From positions 1 to 64,000 of the forward strand of contig JAGYNZ010000011.1 of assembly GCA_018399745.1 (NCBI GenBank): DNA of 64,000 nucleotides, given 5' to 3'. Both the position numbers and the translations under genes were made by a program. This DNA comes from Deltaproteobacteria bacterium (GTDB taxonomy: Bacteria; Desulfobacterota; Dissulfuribacteria; Dissulfuribacterales; UBA3076). Under the pieces are notes generated by a model. It saw nothing but the letters and a program-made list of their open reading frames with translations. It was not told the DNA's origin and searched no databases. This document shows, piece by piece, positions 53,385 to 62,853 of the stretch (positions within the stretch are counted from its first letter, which is position 1; every line of letters begins with the position of its first letter).

Positions 53385-53938
53385 GTACAGGCATCAAATA
53401 GATCCAAGGCAATGTGCGGCAACTTCTTCTTCTGATCAGGTAAAAGCCGTGAAAGGGTCTTCTTTCCATAGCCAGTCAAGACGAGTATGGGTTTCGCTCC
53501 TACATGCCACGCAATTTCTAAATCTCGAATGCTGTCTCCCACAACAAAAGATTTCTCTGGAATTATGCCTAATTCTTTTATGGCAAGATCTATCATGCCT
53601 GTAAATGGCTTACGACAATTACACTCTACCTTGTATTTTCCTTTTCCTTCAGTTGCATGATGCGGACAGTAATACCACCTGTCAACAGAGGCATTGCTTT
53701 TGGAAAGACGCCTCGCCATTTCTTCATGTACCTTCCTGACAAAAATTTCGTCGAAGAGGCCTCTGGCCACTCCGGATTGATTGGTTATTACAACAACTTT
53801 ATAGCCTGAATCATTAAGGAGACGAATAGCTGAGCCGGCCCCTTCTATCAGGGCCAGATCCTCTAATCGGCAAAGATAACCGACTTCTTCATTGATTGTC
53901 CCGTCCCTGTCGAGAAATACTGCTCTTCTAGTATTCAT
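53363..53938 (-). CDS. gmhB: D-glycero-D-manno-heptose-1,7-bisphosphate 7-phosphatase
   Basis: 191 aa HAD phosphatase. The nucleophile motif is FLDRDGTIN (Asp10 and Asp12), then VITNQSGVARG, a zinc site YYCPHH...CNCRKP, and VGDSIRDLEIAW. This matches GmhB, which makes heptose-1-phosphate for ADP-heptose. Both neighbours are heptosyltransferases and rfaE1 is nearby, so a near-complete heptose route is grouped here; gmhA, the nucleotidyltransferase and the epimerase are not in the window. Confidence 0.93.
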   Translation of the reverse strand: MNTRRAVFLDRDGTINEEVGYLCRLEDLALIEGAGSAIRLLNDSGYKVVVITNQSGVARGLFDEIFVRKVHEEMARRLSKSNASVDRWYYCPHHATEGKGKYKVECNCRKPFTGMIDLAIKELGIIPEKSFVVGDSIRDLEIAWHVGAKPILVLTGYGKKTLSRLLPDQKKKLPHIALDLFDACTWICEYY

Positions 53939-53957
53939 TGGTATACGCGTTCAACGG

Positions 53958-55091
53958 CTAATCTTTCCGGTTCAACTGTTGCAGACAGGCCTGCAGAACT
54001 TCCTCAACTTCAATCCCAAGCATGCAGCGAAAATCTGTGGGGCAACTGCGTTTAAGACATGGGCTGCATGGAAGTTCATGGCGAATTATGATATTATTGT
54101 TTGACCAGGGACCTGTGGTAACCGGATTTGTAGAACCAAAAATTGCAACCAAAGGAACTCCCAGGGCCGCTCCAACATGCATAAGACCGGAATCATTTGT
54201 CACGAGTAAATCGAGTTTTGATATAAGTCCTATGGCCTCAGCAAGGCTTGTCTTCCCAGCCAGATTGTGGCCCATTTTACCAATAGGACCACAAATATCT
54301 TCTACTGCGGACTTTTCCTTGCTGGTTCCAAAGACCAATATATGACAATCCTTGAAGTGCTGCACCAAAGCCTTTCCTAAATATGCAAATCTCTTAACCG
54401 GCCAGCATTTCGCTGGACCATATGCAGCACCTGGATTAAATCCTATGAGAAATGCCTTTTGATCTAAACCAATTTGACCAAGTATTCGCTGAACCCCTGA
54501 ATCCCCCTGGGCTGGGACCTTAAGAAATAGCTCGGCCATTTCCTTATGTCCACCTTCATTTGTTGAATGGGTGTTAGAATGAAAGTAATCTATATGATTA
54601 ATAAGATTCAGGTAATAGAATATTTCGTGTCTAGTCCTGCGATCCTCAGGTACTGATAGGGGGACGGTGAGAAACAGGCGTCTTGCTTCGGTAGCATAAC
54701 CCAAGCGTCTGGGTATGCGGGCAAGCCAAGTGATCATGGCTGACTCGAAGGAGTTTGGAAACAGGATAGCAAGATCAAATTTTTTATACTTGAGATACCT
54801 GGCAAATGTTATCTTTTCCAGGATTGAGCTATTACGTCCTTTACTGCTGTACGTTATAACTTCATTCACAGAAGGATTTCCAGAAAAGACAGATTTTACC
54901 CATTGCCTGCCTAGAACAGAAATGTGGGCATGGGGATAGTTTTTTCTAACTGCCATCACTGCGGGTGTAGTCATGATGGCATCTCCAATCCAATTGGTGG
55001 ATCTAATCAAAATCCGGGGATTTGCACCTAAATTATTTTCAGTTTTCAAAACTGTACCTGAGTCCCGTCCTTTTACCTGTTTAAATGCCAA
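53958..55091 (-). CDS. waaF: Lipopolysaccharide heptosyltransferase II (WaaF)
   Basis: 377 aa. Motifs NPRILIRSTNWIGDAIMTTPAVMAVRKNYPHA, IGFNPGAAYGPAKCWPVKRFAYLG and VTNDSGLMHVGAALGVPLVAIFGSTNPVTTGPW are characteristic of WaaF in the GT9 family. The Cys-rich end CSPCLKRSCPTDFRCMLGI is also typical. It adds the second heptose to LPS core. It is the first gene of the minus-strand LPS run, divergent from glnE across a 276-bp AT-rich gap. Confidence 0.93.
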   Translation of the reverse strand: MAFKQVKGRDSGTVLKTENNLGANPRILIRSTNWIGDAIMTTPAVMAVRKNYPHAHISVLGRQWVKSVFSGNPSVNEVITYSSKGRNSSILEKITFARYLKYKKFDLAILFPNSFESAMITWLARIPRRLGYATEARRLFLTVPLSVPEDRRTRHEIFYYLNLINHIDYFHSNTHSTNEGGHKEMAELFLKVPAQGDSGVQRILGQIGLDQKAFLIGFNPGAAYGPAKCWPVKRFAYLGKALVQHFKDCHILVFGTSKEKSAVEDICGPIGKMGHNLAGKTSLAEAIGLISKLDLLVTNDSGLMHVGAALGVPLVAIFGSTNPVTTGPWSNNNIIIRHELPCSPCLKRSCPTDFRCMLGIEVEEVLQACLQQLNRKD

Positions 55092-55367
55092 TCTCTATAG
55101 TATAGAAATAAAAGAGATGGCATCCTTCATTCGCCGGTTTATACTTTTTATAAAGAGAGTATGTATTATCGATTTAAGTGATGATGTCGAAATTGGAAAC
55201 TCGAAATTAGGTAAAACATCTATATATTAGCAATTTTCCTGATTTAGGCTTCAGGTTTCATTTTCAAAATTCAAGATAAGCAAAGTGTAAACTACTTTTA
55301 ACCTGTCGTGAAGGTTATCAACAAGACTGTAAGAACAATATACATTTGAGGAAGAATTTTAGAGAAA

Positions 55368-58241
55368 ATGCCGCCACATATACAACTATCTGAAAAACTT
55401 CTGTTAAAAGCTGATAATTGTTGGAAAAACTTTGCAGAGACCGCGCTTTCATTCGGTCTTACGGTTCCCGATGATCCACAGATAATAAATACTGCGAAAC
55501 AAGTGTGGGCCTTTAGTGAATTTGTCGCAAGGAATTGTTTCAAGGAACCAGGGTTGCTCCTGGATCTTTTGGAAAGCGGTGATCTCATAAATTCTTATAC
55601 TGATGGTAATTATGACCGAATAGTCAATAATGCAGTGAAAGAAGCCAGCGAGTATAAACAGCTTGCAATAGTTTTGCGTCGCCTGAGAAGGCGAGAGATG
55701 GTCAGGATAGCATGGAGAGACCTTGCTCAGCAGGCAGAACTCCAGGAGACGATGCAGGACCTTTCATCCCTGGCAGAGGCATGTCTAAAAGCTGCTCTCA
55801 ACCTCTTGCATCTCTGGCAGTGCCGGGAAATCGGCTATCCTGCAGACAAGGAAGGCAGGCCCCAATCCTTGGTTGTCCTCGGTATGGGCAAACTGGGAGC
55901 AAGAGAACTCAACTTTTCCTCGGACATCGACCTTATATTTACATATCCTGGGCCTGGACATACTGAAGATGGCCTAAAATCCGTCACTAACGAAGAATTT
56001 TTTACCAGGCTTTGCCGCAAATTAATAAGTGTTATAGGCGCGACTACCGCTGAGGGCATTGTATTTCGCATGGACACAAGGCTCAGACCATATGGTGAGA
56101 ATGGTCCCCTGGTTTTGAGCTTCGATGCAATGGAAGAATACTATCAAAGCCAGGGGAGGGAGTGGGAACGATACGCAATGGTCAAGGCCCGCCCCGTTGC
56201 CGGTGGCACAAATGGAGATGTACTGCTTGAAACATTAAGACCCTTTGTGTATCGCCGTTATCTGGACTATGGGGCTTTTGATTCCTTGAGGGAAATGAAA
56301 CAACTTATAGAGCAGGAGACGCGTAAGAAAGGACTGAAAGATAACATAAAGCTGGGCGCAGGGGGGATACGGGAGATCGAGTTTATAGGCCAGACCTTTC
56401 AACTCATAAGAGGTGGCACTATACCTGAACTCAGGCAAAGGAGCATCCTTCGAGTACTGGATTCCCTGGCTGCCCAAAAATTTTTGCCCAAAGACGTATG
56501 TAGTCAATTAAGAGATGCGTATATATTTCTACGCAAAACTGAACACCGTCTGCAGGAATACGCTGACCAACAGACACATAAGCTGCCCTCCGATTCCTTT
56601 TCTCAGGCCCGCCTCGCACTTTCTATGGGGTTTCAGAGCTGGAAAGAGTATGTGAATGTGCTTTTCAGACATATGGACACAGTTCACTATCATTTCAAGG
56701 GCCTTTTTTCCAGGGAAAGTACTAAAAATAAGGATGTAAAAAAACAGCTTTTGTCTGGCATTTGGTTTGGGACAGTCGATAAAGACCTTGCTGTAAAAAC
56801 CCTTCGGTCATTGGGTTTTGATAAAACCGATGAGACCTTGAGTTTTCTCAAAAGTCTAAAGAATTCCAGGACTAGCCTGAGCCTCAGTTCGTCGGGGCGA
56901 GACCGGCTGGATCGTCTGATCCCGCTTGTGCTTGAGGAGGCAGGGAGAACGGATCATCCGGATCTTGCTCTCAAAAGGACACTTGATCTTATAGAGGCAA
57001 TTGAGAGGCGGACTTGTTATCTGTCTCTTCTTCTGGAAAATCCTAATGCCCTGACACACCTGATAAGACTTTGTTCAAAAGGCGCATGGATAACGACGCT
57101 TTTATCAAAACAGCCTGTTCTTCTGGATGAACTAATTTCTCCAGTCACTCTTTATTCACCTCCTGACAGGTCAATTCTAAAAAAAGACATAAAAAAGATG
57201 CTCTCCAGAGTACCGTCGACCGACCTGGAGGAGCAGATGGATGCAATGAGGAGATTCAGACAGGCCAATATGCTGCGCGTAGCTGCGGCTGACATATCAG
57301 GGGCTCTATCTGGACATGAGGTGAGTCAACACCTTACGGACATTGCCGAGATAGTGATAGACAGGGTCCTTGTCCTTGCCCTGGAACATCTGATAGATCG
57401 ACACGGCGTGCCCATTTGTATATCAGATCAAGCTAGGGCAGAAAATTGTGGCTTTGCAGTTGTTGCCTATGGCAAACTTGGAGGAACTGAAATGGGCTAT
57501 AGTTCGGATCTTGATCTCGTTTTTCTCCATGACGCAAATGCGGGCCAAATGACAGCCGGCCCAAAGCCACTTGATAGCACTATGTTCTATACCCGCCTGG
57601 GACAACGAATTATTCATATTTTGACAATCCATACCAAGGCAGGAATCCTGTATGAAGTAGACATGCGCCTTCGTCCAAGCGGAGTATCAGGAGTCTTGGT
57701 AAGCAGTCTGGAGGCCTTTTCCCAATATCAAATGGACCAGGCCTGGGCTTGGGAACATCAGGCCCTTGTGAGGGCGAGAACGATTTCAGGTGATATCAGG
57801 ATTTGTAGAACGTTTAATGAACTGAGAAAAAAAATAATTGCCCAGCCCCGTGACACGGATATTTTAAGGCATTCCATCATCTCAATGAGAGACAGATTAA
57901 TAAGCCAATATGGGAACAGACGGCCCGGCAAATTTGACCTCAAATATGATTCTGGCGGGCTGACTGATATTGATTTTATTATTCAGTATATGGTATTGGC
58001 GAATGCTTTCCAGCATCCCGACTTGGCTGAATGGAGCAATAGCATCAGATTACTTGAGGTATTTGAACAGATAAACCTGATGCCAAAAAGTTATACAGAT
58101 ACCCTTTTAAGGGCGAATGTGAGCTACAGAAAAACAATAAACCGGCTCAGCCTCCAAGAAAGATCGACTTATGTGGAGGCTGACGATTTCAAGGACTTGA
58201 GGTCCGAGGTCATAGAAGTCTGGAATAAGGTTATGGAATGA
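55368..58241 (+). CDS. glnE: Bifunctional glutamine synthetase adenylyltransferase/deadenylase GlnE
   Basis: 957 aa with two nucleotidyltransferase halves. The N-terminal (deadenylase) site has GMGKLGARELNFSSDIDL from Gly172; the C-terminal (adenylase) site has YGKLGGTEMGYSSDLDL from about residue 701. Between them is the regulatory helical domain. GlnE adjusts glutamine synthetase activity to nitrogen supply through GlnB. The TGA stop (58239-58241) is also the first three bases of a palindromic repeat, so the C-terminus may have been set by its insertion. Confidence 0.95.
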   Translation: MPPHIQLSEKLLLKADNCWKNFAETALSFGLTVPDDPQIINTAKQVWAFSEFVARNCFKEPGLLLDLLESGDLINSYTDGNYDRIVNNAVKEASEYKQLAIVLRRLRRREMVRIAWRDLAQQAELQETMQDLSSLAEACLKAALNLLHLWQCREIGYPADKEGRPQSLVVLGMGKLGARELNFSSDIDLIFTYPGPGHTEDGLKSVTNEEFFTRLCRKLISVIGATTAEGIVFRMDTRLRPYGENGPLVLSFDAMEEYYQSQGREWERYAMVKARPVAGGTNGDVLLETLRPFVYRRYLDYGAFDSLREMKQLIEQETRKKGLKDNIKLGAGGIREIEFIGQTFQLIRGGTIPELRQRSILRVLDSLAAQKFLPKDVCSQLRDAYIFLRKTEHRLQEYADQQTHKLPSDSFSQARLALSMGFQSWKEYVNVLFRHMDTVHYHFKGLFSRESTKNKDVKKQLLSGIWFGTVDKDLAVKTLRSLGFDKTDETLSFLKSLKNSRTSLSLSSSGRDRLDRLIPLVLEEAGRTDHPDLALKRTLDLIEAIERRTCYLSLLLENPNALTHLIRLCSKGAWITTLLSKQPVLLDELISPVTLYSPPDRSILKKDIKKMLSRVPSTDLEEQMDAMRRFRQANMLRVAAADISGALSGHEVSQHLTDIAEIVIDRVLVLALEHLIDRHGVPICISDQARAENCGFAVVAYGKLGGTEMGYSSDLDLVFLHDANAGQMTAGPKPLDSTMFYTRLGQRIIHILTIHTKAGILYEVDMRLRPSGVSGVLVSSLEAFSQYQMDQAWAWEHQALVRARTISGDIRICRTFNELRKKIIAQPRDTDILRHSIISMRDRLISQYGNRRPGKFDLKYDSGGLTDIDFIIQYMVLANAFQHPDLAEWSNSIRLLEVFEQINLMPKSYTDTLLRANVSYRKTINRLSLQERSTYVEADDFKDLRSEVIEVWNKVME

Positions 58242-58364
58242 TTCCGCTGAAAAAACCCAATCTGTGGCGTTGCTTCAATTTTCCCCTCACTGCGATGTAC
58301 AATAAGTACATCTCATTCATGGAAAATTTTGCGTCTTACATCTCAGGCTTTTTGAGCGGAATCA
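58239..58364. repeat. Dispersed palindromic repeat (copy C, best preserved)
   Basis: TGATTCCGCTGAAAAA (58239-58254) is the inverted match of TTTTTGAGCGGAATCA (58349-58364) with one mismatch. Inner segments GCTTCAATTTTCC / GGAAAATTTTGC and the central GATGTAC / GTACATC (58294-58312) continue the pairing. The entire 126 bp could fold into one long hairpin. It begins in the glnE stop codon. Confidence 0.9.
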
Positions 58365-58374
58365 TGTTTTAGTA

Positions 58375-58415
58375 CCTTTGAACCCTGAACCTTTGAACCC
58401 TGAACCTTTGAACCC
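58375..58415. repeat. 15-bp tandem repeat upstream of the STT3 gene
   Basis: CCTTTGAACCCTGAA occurs twice in perfect tandem (58375-58389, 58390-58404), followed by a partial third unit CCTTTGAACCC. It lies just before the ribosome site of the next gene. Copy number probably varies between strains. Confidence 0.9.
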
Positions 58416-58430
58416 TTCAAGGAATATATA

Positions 58431-60659
58431 GTGGGCCGTAAAAGAAAAAGACCTTTAGCTAAAACAAAAAAGAAACCAACTCCTGGCACTGCCGTCCCAA
58501 CGACAAGCTCTAAGGGTATGGGATTGCGTGTTCGGGAGTGGGAAAGCACTGTAAAGGATAAGGTTAAACGCCTTACCCCATACCATCGATGGATAGAGGC
58601 CTTGGCACTTTTACTTATCCTGGGGGTGGGATTGCTTGTGCGCATAGAGGATATTCGGGACTGGAATGCCCATCCTGAGTTGGCCCTTTACAAGGGGGAG
58701 CCTCTGCTAACCACCTTTGATGGCTATTTCTATCTGACACTGGCAAAGGATCTGGCTGAAGGCACCTATACGCCCATAGACAGCAATCGTGATGTTCCAA
58801 GGGGTGTATCCAGGAATTTTCCACCACCGCTCATTTCCGTAATAGCCGCAGGCCTGGCCAAGATAACGCCCTTTTCCTTGAACTGGATTGGAGCGGTTCT
58901 ACCCGCATTACTTGGTCTTTTACTGGCCCTGCCTCTATATGCATTAGGACGTTTCTACGGAGGTCCGACCATGGGCCTCACTGCGGCGTTAATGGGACTG
59001 CTCTCACACTACTATGTCTATAGGAGCAGTTTAGGTTGGTTTGACACAGACTGCATGAACGTTACCTGGGCTACAGGGGCTGCCTATTGCTTTCTGCGGT
59101 TTGGCATTGAAGCCGGTCGGAAGCGTTATCTATATCTTGTTGGCGGCATGGCTGTTTTTTTGCTTTTCCTGTGGTGGTGGGATCAAACGCCTCAGGTAGC
59201 GACCGTTGTCTCGATGTTACCGTTGGCTATAGCACTGGTATTTTTTTATCGTCCCGGACGAAGAGAGGCATTTATCTTTTTGGGAGCAGCAGGACTGGGA
59301 ATCGGAGCTACGCTTCTGTGGATGGGATTGGATCTTCCGCTTAAGATTTTTAGAAATATTGTCACTGAATTTCACTACATATCTACCAAGGAGGTAGCAG
59401 ATATATGGCCTCCCATAGGGGCCACAATCTCAGAACAGGCCATACCATCACTCACCGAAATTGTCGCCAAGACAACTGACAGCCTGCCTGCCTTCATTGT
59501 GGCCGGCGCGGGTCTTGCGTGGCTGTTCTATCGCCGTCCCAAGGAGAGCCTATTTATCTCAGTGCCATTGATCCTGGCTGCATTGTCATTTTTTTTCGCC
59601 AAACGTTTCATGATCTTTTTGGCCCCTGTCACAGCCCTTGGGATAGGATACATGATATCCGAGATCTGGTACTGGCGTCGAAGATTTGCAGTGTTTTCCG
59701 TGTTAGCACCGGTTTTAGTAATATTTCTTGTCTGGCCGGCCCTTAGCAAGGACATGGCTAAGACCTTCTGGCCCAAAGAGCCTCCGCACCTTATCGCCGG
59801 GATGGATCTGGCATCAAAAGAAACGCCTAAAGATGCAGTGATCTGGGCGTGGTGGGACCATGGATATCCTCTTAATTACTGGGCCGAAAGGGGCACCGTG
59901 GGTGATGGTTCGTTACACGGCGGACATAGGTCATTTTATAATGGCCTACCCCTTGCCACGCACGACGAACGTCTGGCAGCCAACTTCATGCGGTTTTATG
60001 TCAGTTCCGGAATGGATGGTATTAGTAATGTTTACAAGGCCGTGGGCAATGACCCTGCCCGAGGTGTAGATCTTATTAAAAAAGTCCTTTCCGTTGGTCC
60101 TGAAAAGGCGAGAGAGTTGCTGGCTTCAGCCAAACTCTCGCCTGTAGGAGATTTGCAGGATGTGGATAATTGGCTTTGCTTCTTCTATCCTGAAAAGACA
60201 CGTCCTGTCTACCTCTTTCTTGACTGGCGGCTTACCGTCACCAGCTACTGGTGGTATTGGCTTGGTACGTGGGATGTGGAAAAGAGAGAAGGAATACACC
60301 CAGTGTACAAGGCCTTTTATAATGTGCATGAGGAAAACGGACATATAAGGGGAAGCGATGGGCTGGATATAGATATAGAAAAGGGGAATTTACGCACAGG
60401 CAATCGGATGATAGGTCTTACACATCTTGTTAAACGTGAGAAACAGAGGGTACTAACCAAAAGCTACCAAAGGGATCGTGGACTACATTTTGAGATGTGC
60501 CCTTCCAGGTTTGGGGCCCTGATGGACGTATACATTTCCGAGTCGGTTTTTAACAAATTGTTTTTAAGGTATACTTTTAATCCAAAGTACTTCAGGTCCG
60601 TAGCCACCAATTCCCCATCGTTTCAATTATGGGAAGTGCTGGGAGATAAGGTACAGTGA
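58431..60659 (+). CDS. STT3-type oligosaccharyltransferase (PglB/AglB family)
   Basis: 742 aa from GTG 58431 behind AAGGA. About 12 membrane segments span residues 50-435, followed by a soluble C-terminal domain. All catalytic motifs are visible: FDGYF (Asp97), GWFDTDCMN (Asp205, Asp207), TISE (332-335, the TIxE motif) and WWDHG (474-478, the WWDYG motif). The enzyme transfers a lipid-linked glycan to Asn of exported proteins on the outer face of the membrane. A basic N-terminal tail of about 45 residues is unusual. It overlaps the next glycosyltransferase by 4 bp. Confidence 0.93.
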   Translation: MGRKRKRPLAKTKKKPTPGTAVPTTSSKGMGLRVREWESTVKDKVKRLTPYHRWIEALALLLILGVGLLVRIEDIRDWNAHPELALYKGEPLLTTFDGYFYLTLAKDLAEGTYTPIDSNRDVPRGVSRNFPPPLISVIAAGLAKITPFSLNWIGAVLPALLGLLLALPLYALGRFYGGPTMGLTAALMGLLSHYYVYRSSLGWFDTDCMNVTWATGAAYCFLRFGIEAGRKRYLYLVGGMAVFLLFLWWWDQTPQVATVVSMLPLAIALVFFYRPGRREAFIFLGAAGLGIGATLLWMGLDLPLKIFRNIVTEFHYISTKEVADIWPPIGATISEQAIPSLTEIVAKTTDSLPAFIVAGAGLAWLFYRRPKESLFISVPLILAALSFFFAKRFMIFLAPVTALGIGYMISEIWYWRRRFAVFSVLAPVLVIFLVWPALSKDMAKTFWPKEPPHLIAGMDLASKETPKDAVIWAWWDHGYPLNYWAERGTVGDGSLHGGHRSFYNGLPLATHDERLAANFMRFYVSSGMDGISNVYKAVGNDPARGVDLIKKVLSVGPEKARELLASAKLSPVGDLQDVDNWLCFFYPEKTRPVYLFLDWRLTVTSYWWYWLGTWDVEKREGIHPVYKAFYNVHEENGHIRGSDGLDIDIEKGNLRTGNRMIGLTHLVKREKQRVLTKSYQRDRGLHFEMCPSRFGALMDVYISESVFNKLFLRYTFNPKYFRSVATNSPSFQLWEVLGDKVQ

Positions 60660-61504
60660 ACGTATCAATAGTTATACCTGCCTATAATGAAGAAGCCGTA
60701 ATTGGCCAGACAGTTGCTCGCATCCGTTCACTTTATCCCGATTTTGAGATTGTCGTAATTGACGACGGCAGCACTGACGATACTGCGCTTAAGGCCCGTG
60801 AGGCCGGGGCAAAGGTCTTTCAGCATCCTTATAACATCGGCAATGGGGCAGCAGTTAAGACAGGTATACGAAAAGCCTCTGGAGACGTAATAGTGCTGAT
60901 GGATGGAGACGGGCAACATGATCCGGCGGATATCGCAAGGCTTCTTGAGGAGTCGGGACATTACGACATGGTGGTTGGTACACGCCATGGCAGCAGTCAG
61001 GCCTCATTAGGGCGTAGAATAGCTAATTGGTTTTACAACAAACTGGCTTCTTACGTTGCCAAATATCCAATAAAGGATCTTACCTCCGGCTTCAGGGTCT
61101 TACATAAGGATACAGTAATAAAATTTCTTTATCTCTTTCCCAACACCTTTTCTTATCCGACAACCAGCACCCTCACCTATCTTCGAAGCGGCCATACCAT
61201 CAAGTACATTCCAATTTGTCAGCACAAGAGGATAGGTAAAAGCAAAATCAAGCTTTTAGAGGATGGTGCGAGGTTTATTCTCATTATATTACGCATTGCG
61301 ACACTGTTTTCGCCGATGCGAATTTTTTTACCGGTTAGTACCTTTTTTTTGCTCACCGGTCTAGGATATTACATGTATAGTTATTCAGTATATCAGCGTT
61401 TTACTAATATGTCGGCACTACTCCTAAGTGTTGGGATAATGGTCTTTCTGATGGGGCTCATTTCTGAACAGATTACCCAGATGCGCTACGATCGAGTAGA
61501 GTAG
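60656..61504 (+). CDS. GT2 polyprenyl-phosphate sugar synthase (DPM1/DolP-glucose synthase-like) with membrane tail
   Basis: 282 aa from GTG 60656, overlapping the STT3 stop (GTGA). The GT-A domain has SIVIPAYNEEAVIGQT, VVIDDGSTDDT, VLMDGDGQHDP (the DXD-type DGD) and DLTSGFRVLHKD. Two C-terminal membrane helices (about 215-240 and 250-270) follow. Such enzymes load a sugar onto polyprenyl phosphate, giving a membrane donor. The overlap implies it supplies or builds the lipid-linked substrate used by the STT3 protein. Confidence 0.9.
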   Translation: MNVSIVIPAYNEEAVIGQTVARIRSLYPDFEIVVIDDGSTDDTALKAREAGAKVFQHPYNIGNGAAVKTGIRKASGDVIVLMDGDGQHDPADIARLLEESGHYDMVVGTRHGSSQASLGRRIANWFYNKLASYVAKYPIKDLTSGFRVLHKDTVIKFLYLFPNTFSYPTTSTLTYLRSGHTIKYIPICQHKRIGKSKIKLLEDGARFILIILRIATLFSPMRIFLPVSTFFLLTGLGYYMYSYSVYQRFTNMSALLLSVGIMVFLMGLISEQITQMRYDRVE

Positions 61505-61610
61505 TGGGCAAAATCTCCTGTGTATTTTTGTACCTCATTATTTCTAAATATGCAGAAGCCTTTATATCGAATTCTATTTTCCCATACATGCATTATAAAG
61601 ATATTGAATT

Positions 61611-62780
61611 TTACATGATTTTGTAAACTTCGTTAACAAGATTATTTCCAATCTCTTTAAGAGAGAATATGCCTTTCCCTATCTGTCTTGCCCCTTCAGC
61701 AATCTTATTTCTTAAATTGCGGTTTGCCTTCAGGTATCTAATGGCCTCTGCAAGAGCCTCCGGATTCCCCGCGGGAATTAGATATGCGTTTTCCATGTGC
61801 CTGAACACCTCCCTGATAGCTGGTGTATCAGCCGTTATAAAAGGAACTCCTGCGGCGCAGATATCATAAACCTTGGACGGAACAACCCTTGCTGTCTTGG
61901 GTATAATCCCAAATATACCCAAGGATAAATCAAATGACCGGATATATGAGCCAAGATGATCCGTTGGAATCCAGTCTTGAAACGATATATTGGACAACCC
62001 CTTTGTTCGAGCCAAATTTTCCATATTTTTTCTAAGCTGTCCCGAACCTACCAAGGAAAAATGTATATCCGGATCGTTTGCCAGATATTGAATGGCGTTT
62101 AGTATTATATCAATTCCGTGAAGCGGAATATAGGTCCCGACAAAAAGAATTCTGAATGTTTCGTGAGAATCGATACGGGATGGATCAAAATTTTGATCAA
62201 TAGTAGATCCCACAAAGATCCTAACGACTTTTTCATGAGATAATCCATACTCCTTAATAAGGTATTTACAGTGTTCGTGCGTATCGAGCAGACATAAATC
62301 GGCATTTTGGCAACACGATCTTTCAAATCGGTGAAGCAATCGTGCAAACAGACTATCCGACTTCCACAGTCCTCTGTCATCAATCAACATCTCATAAAGC
62401 GGGATAAATACATCATAGACAAGGACAGACTGTCTATGGAAAAGAAAACGCAAAAACCGTGCTAAATGTATATGGAAATAACCTGGATGCCCTACAATTA
62501 TGGCATCCACATGCGAAGACCTCATAAATTTCCAGATCAGAGCTATAAAGCTCGCGATTAAGCCCAGAACAAAATATATAAACCCCAGGGGATTTTGGAC
62601 TATACTCATTCTTTTTTGGAATGAACCGGCAAGTTCGAAATGGGCCTCGACCACGTCTATACCATTTAGGCGCAAACCGTTAATTAGGTTGTTATTTCGC
62701 GGGTACTCGACCCCTTTGGAATAGATGCCGAAATAAAGAATTTTTAACGGAACAAGTCTGGTCTTTTTATATGTTGACAT
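61611..62780 (-). CDS. GT4-family glycosyltransferase
   Basis: 389 aa. The N-terminal GT-B half has LKILYFGIYSKGVEYPRNNNL and a membrane-associating segment FIYFVLGLIASFIALIWKFM (about 68-88). The C-terminal half has RILFVGTYIPLHGIDIILNAI, LVGSGQLRKNME and the donor-binding SLGIFGIIPKTARVVPSKVYDICAAGVPFITADTPAIREVF. The substrate is unknown; an envelope polysaccharide or lipid-linked glycan is likely given the STT3 gene nearby on the other strand. Confidence 0.85.
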   Translation of the reverse strand: MSTYKKTRLVPLKILYFGIYSKGVEYPRNNNLINGLRLNGIDVVEAHFELAGSFQKRMSIVQNPLGFIYFVLGLIASFIALIWKFMRSSHVDAIIVGHPGYFHIHLARFLRFLFHRQSVLVYDVFIPLYEMLIDDRGLWKSDSLFARLLHRFERSCCQNADLCLLDTHEHCKYLIKEYGLSHEKVVRIFVGSTIDQNFDPSRIDSHETFRILFVGTYIPLHGIDIILNAIQYLANDPDIHFSLVGSGQLRKNMENLARTKGLSNISFQDWIPTDHLGSYIRSFDLSLGIFGIIPKTARVVPSKVYDICAAGVPFITADTPAIREVFRHMENAYLIPAGNPEALAEAIRYLKANRNLRNKIAEGARQIGKGIFSLKEIGNNLVNEVYKIM

Positions 62781-62853
62781 GACACTTTTCGCCCGAATAT
62801 TGGCTCAAGTTAAACATATATTGGATAGGTATTATGCAAAAAATTGTTAACCA

